Source: a virus
IMG/VR virus record: IMGVR_UViG_3300005807_000006
Span: 1-50,738 of that record
DNA: 50,738 nt
Strand: one strand, 5' to 3'
How positions within the stretch are numbered: position 1 is the stretch's first letter; each line of letters begins with the position of its first letter. The notes below the pieces were generated by a model, which was not told where the DNA came from, did not search any database, and worked only from the letters and a program-made list of their open reading frames with translations. Shown here piece by piece: positions 38,766-45,190 of this stretch. The position numbers and the translations under genes are program-made.

Positions 38766-38816
38766 CATCAAGTTAAAAAGCGCGTCTTTTGCGTCTTTTT
38801 GAACGACCGGTTATTT
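38760..38816 (+). other. attC site
   Basis: ACATAACATCAAGTTAAAAA to GTTATTT (38810-38816). Stem AAAAAGCGC / GCG-T-CTTTTT. Near twin of the sites at 36340 and 23525. Confidence 0.85.
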
Positions 38817-38842
38817 AATTTAAATAAATGCGAGGAAATAAA

Positions 38843-39001
38843 ATGAAAGGATCTGTTATTGTGCGCTGTATTGGTGTTGACAATAAGCAACACCAATGCG
38901 AGCCAAACAAAGACACTTGCTTGTGCGGTATAAGTGTTAAGCGTAAAAAATGCTTACGTGATGATTATATGTTATCTAGTTGTTACAAATGCACATACTA
39001 A
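38843..39001 (+). CDS. Cys-rich last cassette protein
   Basis: 52 residues (MKGSVIVRCIGVDNKQHQCE...), seven Cys including CLCG and CYKC, probably zinc-bound. Its leader and ribosome site are the same as those of the HNH cassette at 36423, although the proteins differ. Confidence 0.55.
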   Translation: MKGSVIVRCIGVDNKQHQCEPNKDTCLCGISVKRKKCLRDDYMLSSCYKCTY

Positions 39002-39008
39002 TAAATCA

Positions 39009-39040
39009 CACTAACACCAAGTTAGAAAGCACATTAGTTG
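39009..39040 (+). other. Partial attC at block 2 right edge
   Basis: CTAACACCAAGTTAGAAAGC keeps the left core and arm of the common family, but no right core follows before phage sequence resumes. Confidence 0.5.
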
Positions 39041-39106
39041 ATGCTATATGATACAAATGTTACAATACTCATATAAATCAAACAGGTTAAAAGTAATGAT
39101 AACGAC

Positions 39107-39256
39107 ATGCTTAAAATCACTGAAAAAAATAATCAGTGGATTATCTCAGAAAACGGAATTATTTTGTTTAGCGAGATTAAAACACTCCCCGAGGCTCTAG
39201 CAATTGCTAAGAGTCGCGGATTTGTATTATCAGAAATCAACAAAAAGGCAGCGTGA
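39107..39256 (+). CDS. Small phage protein, unknown
   Basis: 49 residues (MLKITEKNNQWIISENGIIL...), with a strand-rich first half and ALAIAKSRGF helix, similar in style to small DUF2188-like proteins. First phage gene after block 2; the stop overlaps the next ATG. Confidence 0.5.
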   Translation: MLKITEKNNQWIISENGIILFSEIKTLPEALAIAKSRGFVLSEINKKAA

Positions 39257-39438
39257 TGAAAGAGAAAGGATATATTAAAAATTGTTATTTTGAAATTAAA
39301 TCTAATGATAAAAAAATATTTGATCCGGATGGCACACCATATTTAGATGGCTATGCAATAATTCCATTGGAAAAGTTTAAAAAATTAGAAACACAACTTG
39401 GAACTGGGCAAGACGGTGATAGACCAGACCAGCCATGA
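39256..39438 (+). CDS. Small protein, unknown
   Basis: 60 residues from ATG 39256 (a GTG one codon earlier is also possible). MKEKGYIKNCYFEIKSNDKK... and a Gly/Asp/Pro tail. Overlaps both neighbours. Confidence 0.5.
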   Translation: MKEKGYIKNCYFEIKSNDKKIFDPDGTPYLDGYAIIPLEKFKKLETQLGTGQDGDRPDQP

Positions 39439-39935
39439 TTGATTTACTCTCAGTATTTATCGCTTTTTTATTATGCATGACATGCAAAGATAAATTTGTT
39501 GATGTGTCACAAGTTATACTGATCGCACTTGCAGCGCAGTTAGCTTTCGACAACTTAGCATTTTTAGACTATCGACAAGCAAACCCAGACTTTATCTACA
39601 AATTCAAGGGTTTAATAAGTTGCGCGTTAATAGCCTATTTTATCGTCAATAAATCTCACTTTGCTATACTCGCTATCGTATCACTCGATTTGCTGTATAA
39701 TGTTGTTATGATCGTGTATTTTGACTGGTATTTCATCCCCCAAATAGCTTTTAAAATATATCCAATTGTAACAGGAGTCTTGCTGGCACTATGTTTGTTG
39801 TATATGTGGACATTAACAAAAATTGGAAATAATCTATTGTATAGTCGAGGCAAACTCAATTTGGGCGGTGTTATATTTCGCTGTAGCTATGCTCGGATTG
39901 AGCGTAGGAAGCTTTCTTTTCGGGAGTCGATATGA
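39435..39935 (+). CDS. Multi-helix membrane protein
   Basis: 166 residues with four or five hydrophobic segments (residues about 3-14, 24-45, 58-90, 94-112, 114-132). The first gene of the lysis-region operon; a holin or envelope-modifying role is possible. The ATGA overlap with the next gene at 39932 supports this reading frame. A second frame (39823-40032) crosses its 3' end. Confidence 0.55.
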   Translation: MIDLLSVFIAFLLCMTCKDKFVDVSQVILIALAAQLAFDNLAFLDYRQANPDFIYKFKGLISCALIAYFIVNKSHFAILAIVSLDLLYNVVMIVYFDWYFIPQIAFKIYPIVTGVLLALCLLYMWTLTKIGNNLLYSRGKLNLGGVIFRCSYARIERRKLSFRESI

Positions 39936-40032
39936 GCGAAAGCAAAGAAAAAAAAGAGAGCATCGGCGAAATATTCAGAGGCTTCGCAACCGCAATGGTG
40001 GCGAGCGGAGAGAAGACAGACAGAGCAATTGA
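39823..40032 (+). CDS. Overlapping membrane/basic frame (uncertain)
   Basis: 69 residues, TTG start, with a good hydrophobic helix (WAVLYFAVAMLGLSVGSFLF) then a strongly basic tail. It overlaps the genes on both sides by about 110 and 100 bases in other frames. The clean helix-plus-charge pattern suggests it may be expressed, but the overlap and TTG start weaken it. Confidence 0.3.
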   Translation: MEIIYCIVEANSIWAVLYFAVAMLGLSVGSFLFGSRYERKQRKKREHRRNIQRLRNRNGGERREDRQSN

Positions 40033-40306
40033 AAAGCTAACTGATACAGTCGATGAAATGACCAAAGCATTTATATCTTTAAGCGTAGATAGAAAACACG
40101 AAGCAATAAGATTTGATCGATTAGAAGAAACTCAAATAGAACAGGGAGATAAGATACAAACACTATCTGATATTGTATTAATTCACGATGAACGCTCTGA
40201 CAATCGAAAAGACTCAAAACAAACAAATGATAAAATTAAGGTTGGAGTAATCACTGCAGTGATAGCGTTTTTGTTATTAGCTGTTTTAAAATTAGTATTT
40301 GCATGA
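39932..40306 (+). CDS. Coiled-coil protein with C-terminal membrane anchor
   Basis: 124 residues. A charged, coiled-coil body (KTDRAIEKLTDTVDEMTKAF...) ends in a hydrophobic tail (VGVITAVIAFLLLAVLKLVF). This tail-anchored layout recalls haemolysin XhlA-type lysis accessory proteins. Located just before the DUF5675-like and holin genes. Overlaps both neighbours. Confidence 0.55.
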   Translation: MSESKEKKESIGEIFRGFATAMVASGEKTDRAIEKLTDTVDEMTKAFISLSVDRKHEAIRFDRLEETQIEQGDKIQTLSDIVLIHDERSDNRKDSKQTNDKIKVGVITAVIAFLLLAVLKLVFA

Positions 40307-40686
40307 TGATAAAAATTAAACGATGGTATCACGATGATTGTACGATCGGCAGGTTGAGACTATATGATTTTCAATGCTTTACTCTAGAATTAGCAAATTT
40401 AAACAATCAAAAAAATATTTCTTGCATTCCCGAAGGAGTTTATAATTATTTATTCAAAATGAGCAAGAAAAATGGTGCTGTTTTAGAACTGTCCGATGTT
40501 AAAGACAGAACAAATATACAGATGCACGCCGGAAACTACACAAGGCAAACCTTGGGATGTATTTTGGTCGGTGACGGCATTAAATGGCTAGATAAAGATG
40601 GAATTCCAGACGTTACAAACTCAGTAAAAACGCTCAACAAATTGCTGGAATTATCCGGCGCAACAGGAGAAATTGAAATAACATGA
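40303..40686 (+). CDS. DUF5675-like protein, lysis-region
   Basis: 127 residues. IPEGVYNYLFKMSKKNGAVLEL, then RTNIQMHAGNYTRQTLGCILVGD with a conserved HxGN...GC core, typical of DUF5675. The GC/HAGN core suggests a catalytic Cys and His similar to L,D-transpeptidase-like enzymes. It stands where an endolysin is expected, and no other cell-wall enzyme is seen, so it may be the endolysin. Activity is inferred. Confidence 0.65.
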   Translation: MMIKIKRWYHDDCTIGRLRLYDFQCFTLELANLNNQKNISCIPEGVYNYLFKMSKKNGAVLELSDVKDRTNIQMHAGNYTRQTLGCILVGDGIKWLDKDGIPDVTNSVKTLNKLLELSGATGEIEIT

Positions 40687-41096
40687 AAGTATTTTTGGGC
40701 GGAACTTGTAACGAAAGCACTTGGCGAGAGCATTTAATCAGCAAGTTGAAAATTGATTATTTTGATCCAGTCGTAGACGATTGGACAGAAGAATGCACGG
40801 ATGAAGAAATTAGACAAAGAGAGTCTTGCGACATTTGTTTGTATGCAATAACGCCAAAAATGACTGGCGTTTATTCTATTGCAGAAGTTATAGACGACTC
40901 AAACAAAAGACCGGAAAAGACGGTTTTTTGTGTATTTGAATCGGAAAATAACCACGATAAATTTACCGAAAGTCAACTAAAAAGCTTAAACCAAGTTTGT
41001 AAAATGGTAGAAGCTAATGGAGGAGTTGCATTTGCTGTAAAAGATTACAACGATATTGTCGAACTTGCAAATTACTTAAACGAGGTTAAAAAATGA
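40683..41096 (+). CDS. Nucleoside 2-deoxyribosyltransferase-like protein
   Basis: 137 residues. The N-terminus KVFLGGTCNESTWREHL, then DYFDPVVDDWTEEC, CDICLYAITPKMTGVYSIAEVIDDS match the nucleoside 2-deoxyribosyltransferase-like fold used in nucleotide salvage and, in some phages, in NAD or nucleoside signalling. The Asp/Glu pair in the SIAE region would be catalytic. Odd neighbour within a lysis module; it overlaps the previous gene. Confidence 0.75.
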   Translation: MKVFLGGTCNESTWREHLISKLKIDYFDPVVDDWTEECTDEEIRQRESCDICLYAITPKMTGVYSIAEVIDDSNKRPEKTVFCVFESENNHDKFTESQLKSLNQVCKMVEANGGVAFAVKDYNDIVELANYLNEVKK

Positions 41097-41188
41097 ACAA
41101 TTCAACAGAAGAAGGTATTGAGGGCGGCGGCGAATGCATTAACGGTGACGGTCATGATCCTGTAATTGAAGGTGGTTATTTACGATGA
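41093..41188 (+). CDS. Gly-rich mini-protein, copy A
   Basis: 31 residues (MNNSTEEGIEGGGECINGDG...). A related short frame (MNNSTEKTDGND...) lies at 42041. Located between the transferase and holin genes with ATGA overlaps at both ends. Function unknown. Confidence 0.45.
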   Translation: MNNSTEEGIEGGGECINGDGHDPVIEGGYLR

Positions 41189-41385
41189 ACTGGTTAAAAA
41201 AGCGATTAAAAAGCAAAACGATATGGCTAACATCAATAGCCCCAAGTGTTTTAGCGTTTATGGCAATGTACTCAGATCAGTTAAAAGAGCTATTAAATGG
41301 GAATTATCAGTATATTTTTATAGCATTTGCAGCTATAGCGTGGAAAACAAGGGAAGTCACTACTAAACCTCTGGATGATAAATAA
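41185..41385 (+). CDS. Holin
   Basis: 66 residues. A basic N-terminus (MNWLKKRLKSKTIW) and two hydrophobic helices (about 14-29 and 43-54) then a charged tail, as in small class II/III holins. Directly before the spanin pair, as usual. It would permeabilise the inner membrane at the lysis time. Confidence 0.65.
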   Translation: MNWLKKRLKSKTIWLTSIAPSVLAFMAMYSDQLKELLNGNYQYIFIAFAAIAWKTREVTTKPLDDK

Positions 41386-41717
41386 TGTTTGATGGAATTA
41401 AATGGAGAGCAATAGGCGCGGCAATCATAGCGTTCCTATTCTTTTTTTCAAAATATAACATTGCAAAGCGAAAACAAGCAGAGCAGGACGCAATGATAGC
41501 AAAGTCAAATGAGAATTATTTAGAAAAAACTATTGAAGCTGAAAAAGTTATCGATAAAACCCGTAAAATTTGGGATAAAGAGCAAGAGAAAGAATTTCAA
41601 GACAAAAAAGACAGACTAAAGGTAATAGAAGCCAATGAAAAACTTACTGACCGTGATTTTATTGACAATCTTGAGCGGGTGCGGAACAAAAACAATCGTA
41701 AGAAAAGAGCCGATTGA
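41385..41717 (+). CDS. Rz-like inner-membrane spanin
   Basis: 110 residues. N-terminal membrane helix (AIGAAIIAFLFFFS) and a long charged coiled-coil periplasmic domain (about 27-110). The Rz1-like gene is embedded out of frame in its 3' end, the typical spanin arrangement. It spans the periplasm with the o-spanin to fuse membranes at lysis. Confidence 0.75.
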   Translation: MFDGIKWRAIGAAIIAFLFFFSKYNIAKRKQAEQDAMIAKSNENYLEKTIEAEKVIDKTRKIWDKEQEKEFQDKKDRLKVIEANEKLTDRDFIDNLERVRNKNNRKKRAD

Positions 41718-41910
41718 AATACCTGAAAAATACTTAGTAATTTACGATTATATTAATATTGAAGCAAGCGAGAGCGATAAGTCAGACTTAAGAAAGTATT
41801 CAGCATTTCTTTTTGTTGAAAATTTAGAACTTGAGGATAAGCTTAATAGATGCAATCAGTCGACTTTAGACTTAATAAAATACCAAAAATTAGTTAAATC
41901 TAACGAATAA
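41635..41910 (+). CDS. Rz1-like outer-membrane spanin lipoprotein
   Basis: 91 residues. Signal peptide with a lipobox LTILSGC; Cys16 would be lipidated. It is long for an Rz1 and lacks a Pro-rich middle, but the overlapping position with the Rz-like gene fits the o-spanin. Confidence 0.7.
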   Translation: MKNLLTVILLTILSGCGTKTIVRKEPIEIPEKYLVIYDYINIEASESDKSDLRKYSAFLFVENLELEDKLNRCNQSTLDLIKYQKLVKSNE

Positions 41911-42040
41911 TTGATATGCTTTAGAATATCAAAATTACATTGAGAACTTTATCAAAAAACAGCACAGACTACTTGCGGACGCGGATAAAATATTAAACGA
42001 CAATATAGATCATCTTTACATAAAATCATGAGGATAAATT

Positions 42041-42115
42041 ATGAATAATTCAACAGAAAAAACCGATGGGAATGATCCAGCAATTAATGGTCACGGCGAA
42101 GGTGTGCGAGAATAA
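42041..42115 (+). CDS. Gly-rich mini-protein, copy B
   Basis: 24 residues (MNNSTEKTDGNDPAINGHGE...), related to the frame at 41093 in its start and Gly/Asn/Asp composition. GAGGATAAATT upstream. Unknown role. Confidence 0.4.
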   Translation: MNNSTEKTDGNDPAINGHGEGVRE

Positions 42116-42116
42116 T

Positions 42117-42132
42117 TGTTTCACATGAAACA
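42117..42132. promoter_or_regulatory. parS-like palindrome
   Basis: TGTTTCACATGAAACA differs by one base (A for G at the ninth position) from the bacterial parS consensus TGTTTCACGTGAAACA. It spans the ATG of the next small gene (42125). No ParB gene is seen in the window. Confidence 0.5.
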
Positions 42133-42259
42133 TACAACTAAACAAAAATCATTTGACCGATTGGCTTACGCTCTAGTAGCAAAGCGTGTAAAAGAGCAGC
42201 GCGATCGGCAAAGCCTAAAAACAAGATTAATAATTACGGGTAGAGCAATCTGTATTTAA
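42125..42259 (+). CDS. Small basic protein
   Basis: 44 residues (MKHTTKQKSFDRLAYALVAK...), with many Lys/Arg. Its start codon lies inside the parS-like palindrome. No good ribosome site; weak call. Confidence 0.4.
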   Translation: MKHTTKQKSFDRLAYALVAKRVKEQRDRQSLKTRLIITGRAICI

Positions 42260-42288
42260 AAGCAATATCAACTAAAAAGGTAAATTAA

Positions 42289-42615
42289 ATGGACAGAATA
42301 ATGACAGAAATGACAGAAGCAAGACTTAGAGCAGCAAGTCCGAAAGACACATCGAGAGATGAAAAACATCTCTTGATAAATAATGCTATAAAAGATATTG
42401 AAAGTGTTATTCAGCGTGCAGATCAATTGCTTAATAAAATAACAAATCAAGCATTTATCGAAAATACAAATCAAGCATCTATCGAAAATAAAAGTGTTAC
42501 AAATATCAATGATCTATCTTTAGTAAGCTTTCTCGACAATGCGCAGCAAGAAATAACTGAAAAAAGTGAAAGGATAGATGAAATATTAAGAGATATTCAC
42601 AGAGCACTATTCTGA
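42289..42615 (+). CDS. Coiled-coil protein with tandem repeat
   Basis: 108 residues, helical (ERIDEILRDIHRALF end). Two 24-base direct repeats (42442-42465, 42466-42489) encode NQAFIENT and NQASIENK. AAAAGGTAAATTAA upstream. It is the last gene before the terminator at 42712. Unknown function. Confidence 0.5.
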   Translation: MDRIMTEMTEARLRAASPKDTSRDEKHLLINNAIKDIESVIQRADQLLNKITNQAFIENTNQASIENKSVTNINDLSLVSFLDNAQQEITEKSERIDEILRDIHRALF

Positions 42616-42711
42616 ATAAAATTAGTAGAAGAAAATATCTAGTTAATGTATAATAAAGATGTGGATATTTAACTTGTCAGAATGGTTTGATATTTCAGTT
42701 AGAGTAGTACG

Positions 42712-42746
42712 CCCATGGGGTTAATCCCTTTCCCCGTGGGTTTTTT
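42712..42746 (+). terminator. Strong rho-independent terminator
   Basis: CCCATGGGG (42712-42720) pairs with CCCCGTGGG (42732-42740), nine pairs with one T-G, then six T. It closes the rightward lysis operon before the convergent - strand block. A TATAAT at 42649-42654 might start a short transcript ending here, but no -35 is evident. Confidence 0.85.
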
Positions 42747-42751
42747 ATTGC

Positions 42752-42958
42752 TTAAGATAAAGTGACGATTGCATTTGTATCAAGATCGACATCAAACCGT
42801 TTTAATGAATCATGATTTGGCATGATTATCACGTCAGACACTTTCGGCAAAGGATTATGCAAAATGTCTACTCTCTGCCCGATTTGCGGAATAAATGGCA
42901 ATTTAGTTTCAAGCTTGTAGCCGTATTTATCAATAAATGCTATTTTTAATAAGTTCAT
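42752..42958 (-). CDS. Small protein, unknown (last of - strand block)
   Basis: 68 residues (MNLLKIAFIDKYGYKLETKL...), ending AIVTLS. The start at 42958 overlaps the neighbouring gene's stop (ATGA). AGAGGAAAATC precedes the start. Confidence 0.55.
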   Translation of the reverse strand: MNLLKIAFIDKYGYKLETKLPFIPQIGQRVDILHNPLPKVSDVIIMPNHDSLKRFDVDLDTNAIVTLS

Positions 42959-43272
42959 GATTTTCCTCTATTTAAGTTGAGTGTACTATTAAAAGCTATT
43001 TTCCTGACTTGACGTTGGATTTTTTCCGGTAATTGCCAGTATTTTCTACCCGCATGTATTCCATAGCCCGATACAAACATATGATTATCGATAACATAAA
43101 CTTTAGCCAAAGCCGTAGCTTCTTCTTTTGTGTTAGCCCAATTAATTTCAATTCCATCCACACAAATATGAAAACCCCCGTCTTTATACGCTTTAATTTC
43201 AACCTCACTACCCAGATTTACATTACGCAGCTCAGTAGATGTAGCCATTTCTACTCCATTTACTTGTTTCAT
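42955..43272 (-). CDS. Small protein, unknown
   Basis: 105 residues from the ATG at 43272, with AGAGGGTAAGGTA upstream; a longer frame reaches 43386 but lacks a ribosome site. EVEIKAYKDGGFHICVDGIE and HAGRKYWQLPEKIQRQVRK suggest an alpha/beta fold. Unknown role. Confidence 0.55.
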   Translation of the reverse strand: MKQVNGVEMATSTELRNVNLGSEVEIKAYKDGGFHICVDGIEINWANTKEEATALAKVYVIDNHMFVSGYGIHAGRKYWQLPEKIQRQVRKIAFNSTLNLNRGKS

Positions 43273-43276
43273 TACC

Positions 43277-43432
43277 TTACCCTCTTTGTTTAAGTGTATT
43301 TTCGTTAACAAATACTTTAGTTGCAGATATAATAGATAATAACCTAGCCGCCGCCAGATGCTTGTTTGTATGTAGTAATTTAACAACAGACTCTAACTGC
43401 TCGGTTAAATATTTTATGTCATCATTATCCAT
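43277..43432 (-). CDS. Small helical protein
   Basis: 51 residues (MDNDDIKYLTEQLESVVKLL...). It ends 4 bases before the next start and overlaps the longer alternative frame of that gene. Unknown. Confidence 0.5.
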   Translation of the reverse strand: MDNDDIKYLTEQLESVVKLLHTNKHLAAARLLSIISATKVFVNENTLKQRG

Positions 43433-43436
43433 TTGC

Positions 43437-43616
43437 TTAACTATTAAAAATTAAATGAGTAGCTTCGCTAATATTTATAAGACCAGCCTCTAATTTTTTA
43501 GCCGCATCTTCAATTTTTTCATCATAGCTATTTAGTTGAGACAGTGTTTTAAGGCTTATTGAAAATATTGATATTGATGTTTTGGTTATTAGTTGATGTC
43601 TAATTGAGTTGTTCAT
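43437..43616 (-). CDS. Small helical protein
   Basis: 59 residues (MNNSIRHQLITKTSISIFSI...). AGAGGAGCAAGAAA upstream. Its leader shares an ATGATTAAATTAATTCAC stretch with the gene at 45112. Confidence 0.5.
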   Translation of the reverse strand: MNNSIRHQLITKTSISIFSISLKTLSQLNSYDEKIEDAAKKLEAGLINISEATHLIFNS

Positions 43617-43686
43617 TTTCTTGCTCCTCTTTGTTGTGAATTAATTTAATCATGCTCTGGCTCGCAGAGCATTGTTAAGTTAACTG

Positions 43687-43827
43687 TTAAGATGATTGTT
43701 GCCTTTTTAACTCTACAATCCCCAAATGACAGTTTTTGTTGCTTTTTTTGTAAGCCGCATCATAAGTATGATGCCTACTTACTGATTTTTTGTCGTTATA
43801 CCATTCGACTACAGCATATTTAAACAT
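43687..43827 (-). CDS. Small basic protein
   Basis: 46 residues (MFKYAVVEWYNDKKSVSRHH...). AAGAGGACTTTAAA upstream. Resembles other short phage proteins (VVEWYNDKK...AYKKSN); unknown. Confidence 0.5.
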   Translation of the reverse strand: MFKYAVVEWYNDKKSVSRHHTYDAAYKKSNKNCHLGIVELKRQQSS

Positions 43828-43897
43828 TTTAAAGTCCTCTTTTGTTTGTGTATTAATTTGTTATTTTACCCGCACTAAGCTCTTTAAAATCAAATCT

Positions 43898-44194
43898 TTA
43901 ATTGTTATAATAAGGGTTATAATTATCAGTACAACCCTCGTTATTAATGTTGTTAAAAGCCCTAGCTTTTTTGTTATTATCTAAGACGCTTTGCGATATC
44001 TGATGGGTCTCTTTTACATTTTTATAACCCGTTATGCAGCCTTTTCCTGCGTTTTTTGTGGCTACAACCATTTGGTCAAACATAGGGTCACTAATTATCT
44101 TAAAAGATGGATGTATAACTATTTCTTTATCCCCATTTGGTCTAGTGATATACAGCTCGACATGTTTATTAGTTTCGTAAGTTGTTTTCATCAT
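43898..44194 (-). CDS. Small protein, unknown
   Basis: 98 residues from 44194 (AAAGGGCAAA upstream; longer start improbable). Strand-rich N-terminus (HVELYITRPNGDKEIVIHP) and an Asn/Tyr-rich tail (NNEGCTDNYNPYYNN). Driven by the promoter at 44233-44260. Confidence 0.5.
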   Translation of the reverse strand: MMKTTYETNKHVELYITRPNGDKEIVIHPSFKIISDPMFDQMVVATKNAGKGCITGYKNVKETHQISQSVLDNNKKARAFNNINNEGCTDNYNPYYNN

Positions 44195-44232
44195 TTTGCC
44201 CTTTTGTTTGTGTGTTTGCTTAATCTGCAATC

Positions 44233-44260
44233 AGTATAACAGATTGTTAATGTTAGTCAA
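44233..44260 (-). promoter_or_regulatory. Leftward promoter B
   Basis: On the - strand, TTGACT (44255-44260), 16-base spacer, TATACT (44233-44238). The first bases of the spacer and the sequence before the -35 match promoter A at 45417-45444. About 32 bases of leader precede the next gene. Confidence 0.7.
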
Positions 44261-44486
44261 GCGTTAGTTTAAACCTTTTTAACTTATTTTGTACTAAAAT
44301 CCAACAACCATCTTTTAATTGCTCAATCTCACGACCATTTGATATTTTAACGTTAAGATTGCTAACTGTCATATTCATCTCACTAGCAAGCAATACCCTC
44401 ATTTTAGCTTTAAACGCTCGCTTTTCAGCACCAACAAGCTTAATGTCGCTGTCTGTGTATTTTTCTAACATCTCTTTAATTTTCAT
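44253..44486 (-). CDS. Small basic protein, unknown
   Basis: 77 residues (MKIKEMLEKYTDSDIKLVGA...). Its 3' end overlaps the -35 of promoter B. AGGATAGATTAAA upstream and ATGA overlap with the gene above. Confidence 0.55.
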   Translation of the reverse strand: MKIKEMLEKYTDSDIKLVGAEKRAFKAKMRVLLASEMNMTVSNLNVKISNGREIEQLKDGCWILVQNKLKRFKLTLD

Positions 44487-44662
44487 TTTAATCTATCCTC
44501 GTTAAATTGATTGCAGCTGCGCTGTATGCTGTATTTCTTTGATCGCCCTTGCATTCCTTTTGTCCATTCGTTGCCACATTGCGAACATCGGTAAGCCCTG
44601 CGTCCATCAAAGGCTCTACCTTTTTCAGGATTTTTTTGCCCGCATATGCTACATGTATTCAT
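44483..44662 (-). CDS. Zinc-finger-like protein
   Basis: 59 residues. CSICGQKNPEKGRA...YRCSQCGNEWTKG holds two CxxC pairs, a single zinc ribbon, followed by a basic tail. Possibly a transcription-related factor; inference only. ATGA overlap at both ends. Confidence 0.6.
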   Translation of the reverse strand: MNTCSICGQKNPEKGRAFDGRRAYRCSQCGNEWTKGMQGRSKKYSIQRSCNQFNEDRLK

Positions 44663-44817
44663 TTTAACCTACCTTTCATATCGTTTAAAATTTCGTGAAA
44701 CAGTTTCGTAGCTTTCGGATCACTTGACTCAAGAGCTACTTGTACAAGTTCCGGCAAACTGCGAAGTCGTTTAGCAACTATCTCAATTGCTAGTGTTTCT
44801 CTATCGTGAGTGCTCAT
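44659..44817 (-). CDS. Small helical protein
   Basis: 52 residues (MSTHDRETLAIEIVAKRLRS...), all-helical. ATGA overlaps at both ends indicate coupled translation. Confidence 0.5.
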   Translation of the reverse strand: MSTHDRETLAIEIVAKRLRSLPELVQVALESSDPKATKLFHEILNDMKGRLK

Positions 44818-44975
44818 TGTTTTTTTACCTTTTCAGTTAATTTATCAATCAAAGAATTTAATTCTCGCAAATCATCATTTTTTATATCAAGCCAAATTAC
44901 TTTCGTATATTTATTTCTATGACTGTGTTTTTTGATAAGTGTTTTTATTTTTTCTAATTCGTAAGTGCTCATCAT
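44814..44975 (-). CDS. Small charged helical protein
   Basis: 53 residues (MMSTYELEKIKTLIKKHSHR...); the second Met is an alternative start. Lys-rich. Part of the coupled chain. Confidence 0.5.
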   Translation of the reverse strand: MMSTYELEKIKTLIKKHSHRNKYTKVIWLDIKNDDLRELNSLIDKLTEKVKKQ

Positions 44976-45112
44976 TTAGGTACTCTTTTAAAAATTCTGT
45001 ATGAAGTATTTATATAACCTAAATTATTAGCAAGATGAATTTCGAGCCGAAAGCTGAAAGAATACTTTGGCTTATAGTTTTTTGAGTTTTCAATCATTTG
45101 TTGTGTGTTCAT
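44972..45112 (-). CDS. Small protein, unknown
   Basis: 46 residues (MNTQQMIENSKNYKPKYSFS...), possibly 58 if the in-frame upstream ATG (MIKLIHKTRNGE) is used. GGAACGGGGAA precedes the shorter start. FSFRLEIHLANNLGYINTSYR is strand-like. Confidence 0.5.
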   Translation of the reverse strand: MNTQQMIENSKNYKPKYSFSFRLEIHLANNLGYINTSYRIFKRVPK

Positions 45113-45190
45113 TTCCCCGTTCCTCGTTTTGTGAATTAATTTAATCATGCCCCAACCCGTGGAGCACTTGTAAGAATGCTAAGTTAGTAG

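Larger units (their letters stand above)
34288..39040 (+). mobile_element. Integron gene cassette block 2 (no integrase)
   Basis: Sixteen short + strand genes separated by attC-type sites, seventeen intact, truncated or degenerate sites in all. The sites fall into several sequence families that alternate along the block. The gene products are unrelated, many being zinc or membrane proteins. Phage early genes lie to the left and the lysis module to the right. Erosion at both edges (34288 and 39009) suggests the block is no longer mobilised at its ends. Confidence 0.85.

Noticed and set aside
41915-42031. Open frame after Rz1 (YALEYQNYIENFIKKQ...)
   Set aside because: Looks protein-like but has no ATG, GTG or TTG start and is preceded by a stop; perhaps a gene remnant, too weak to list.
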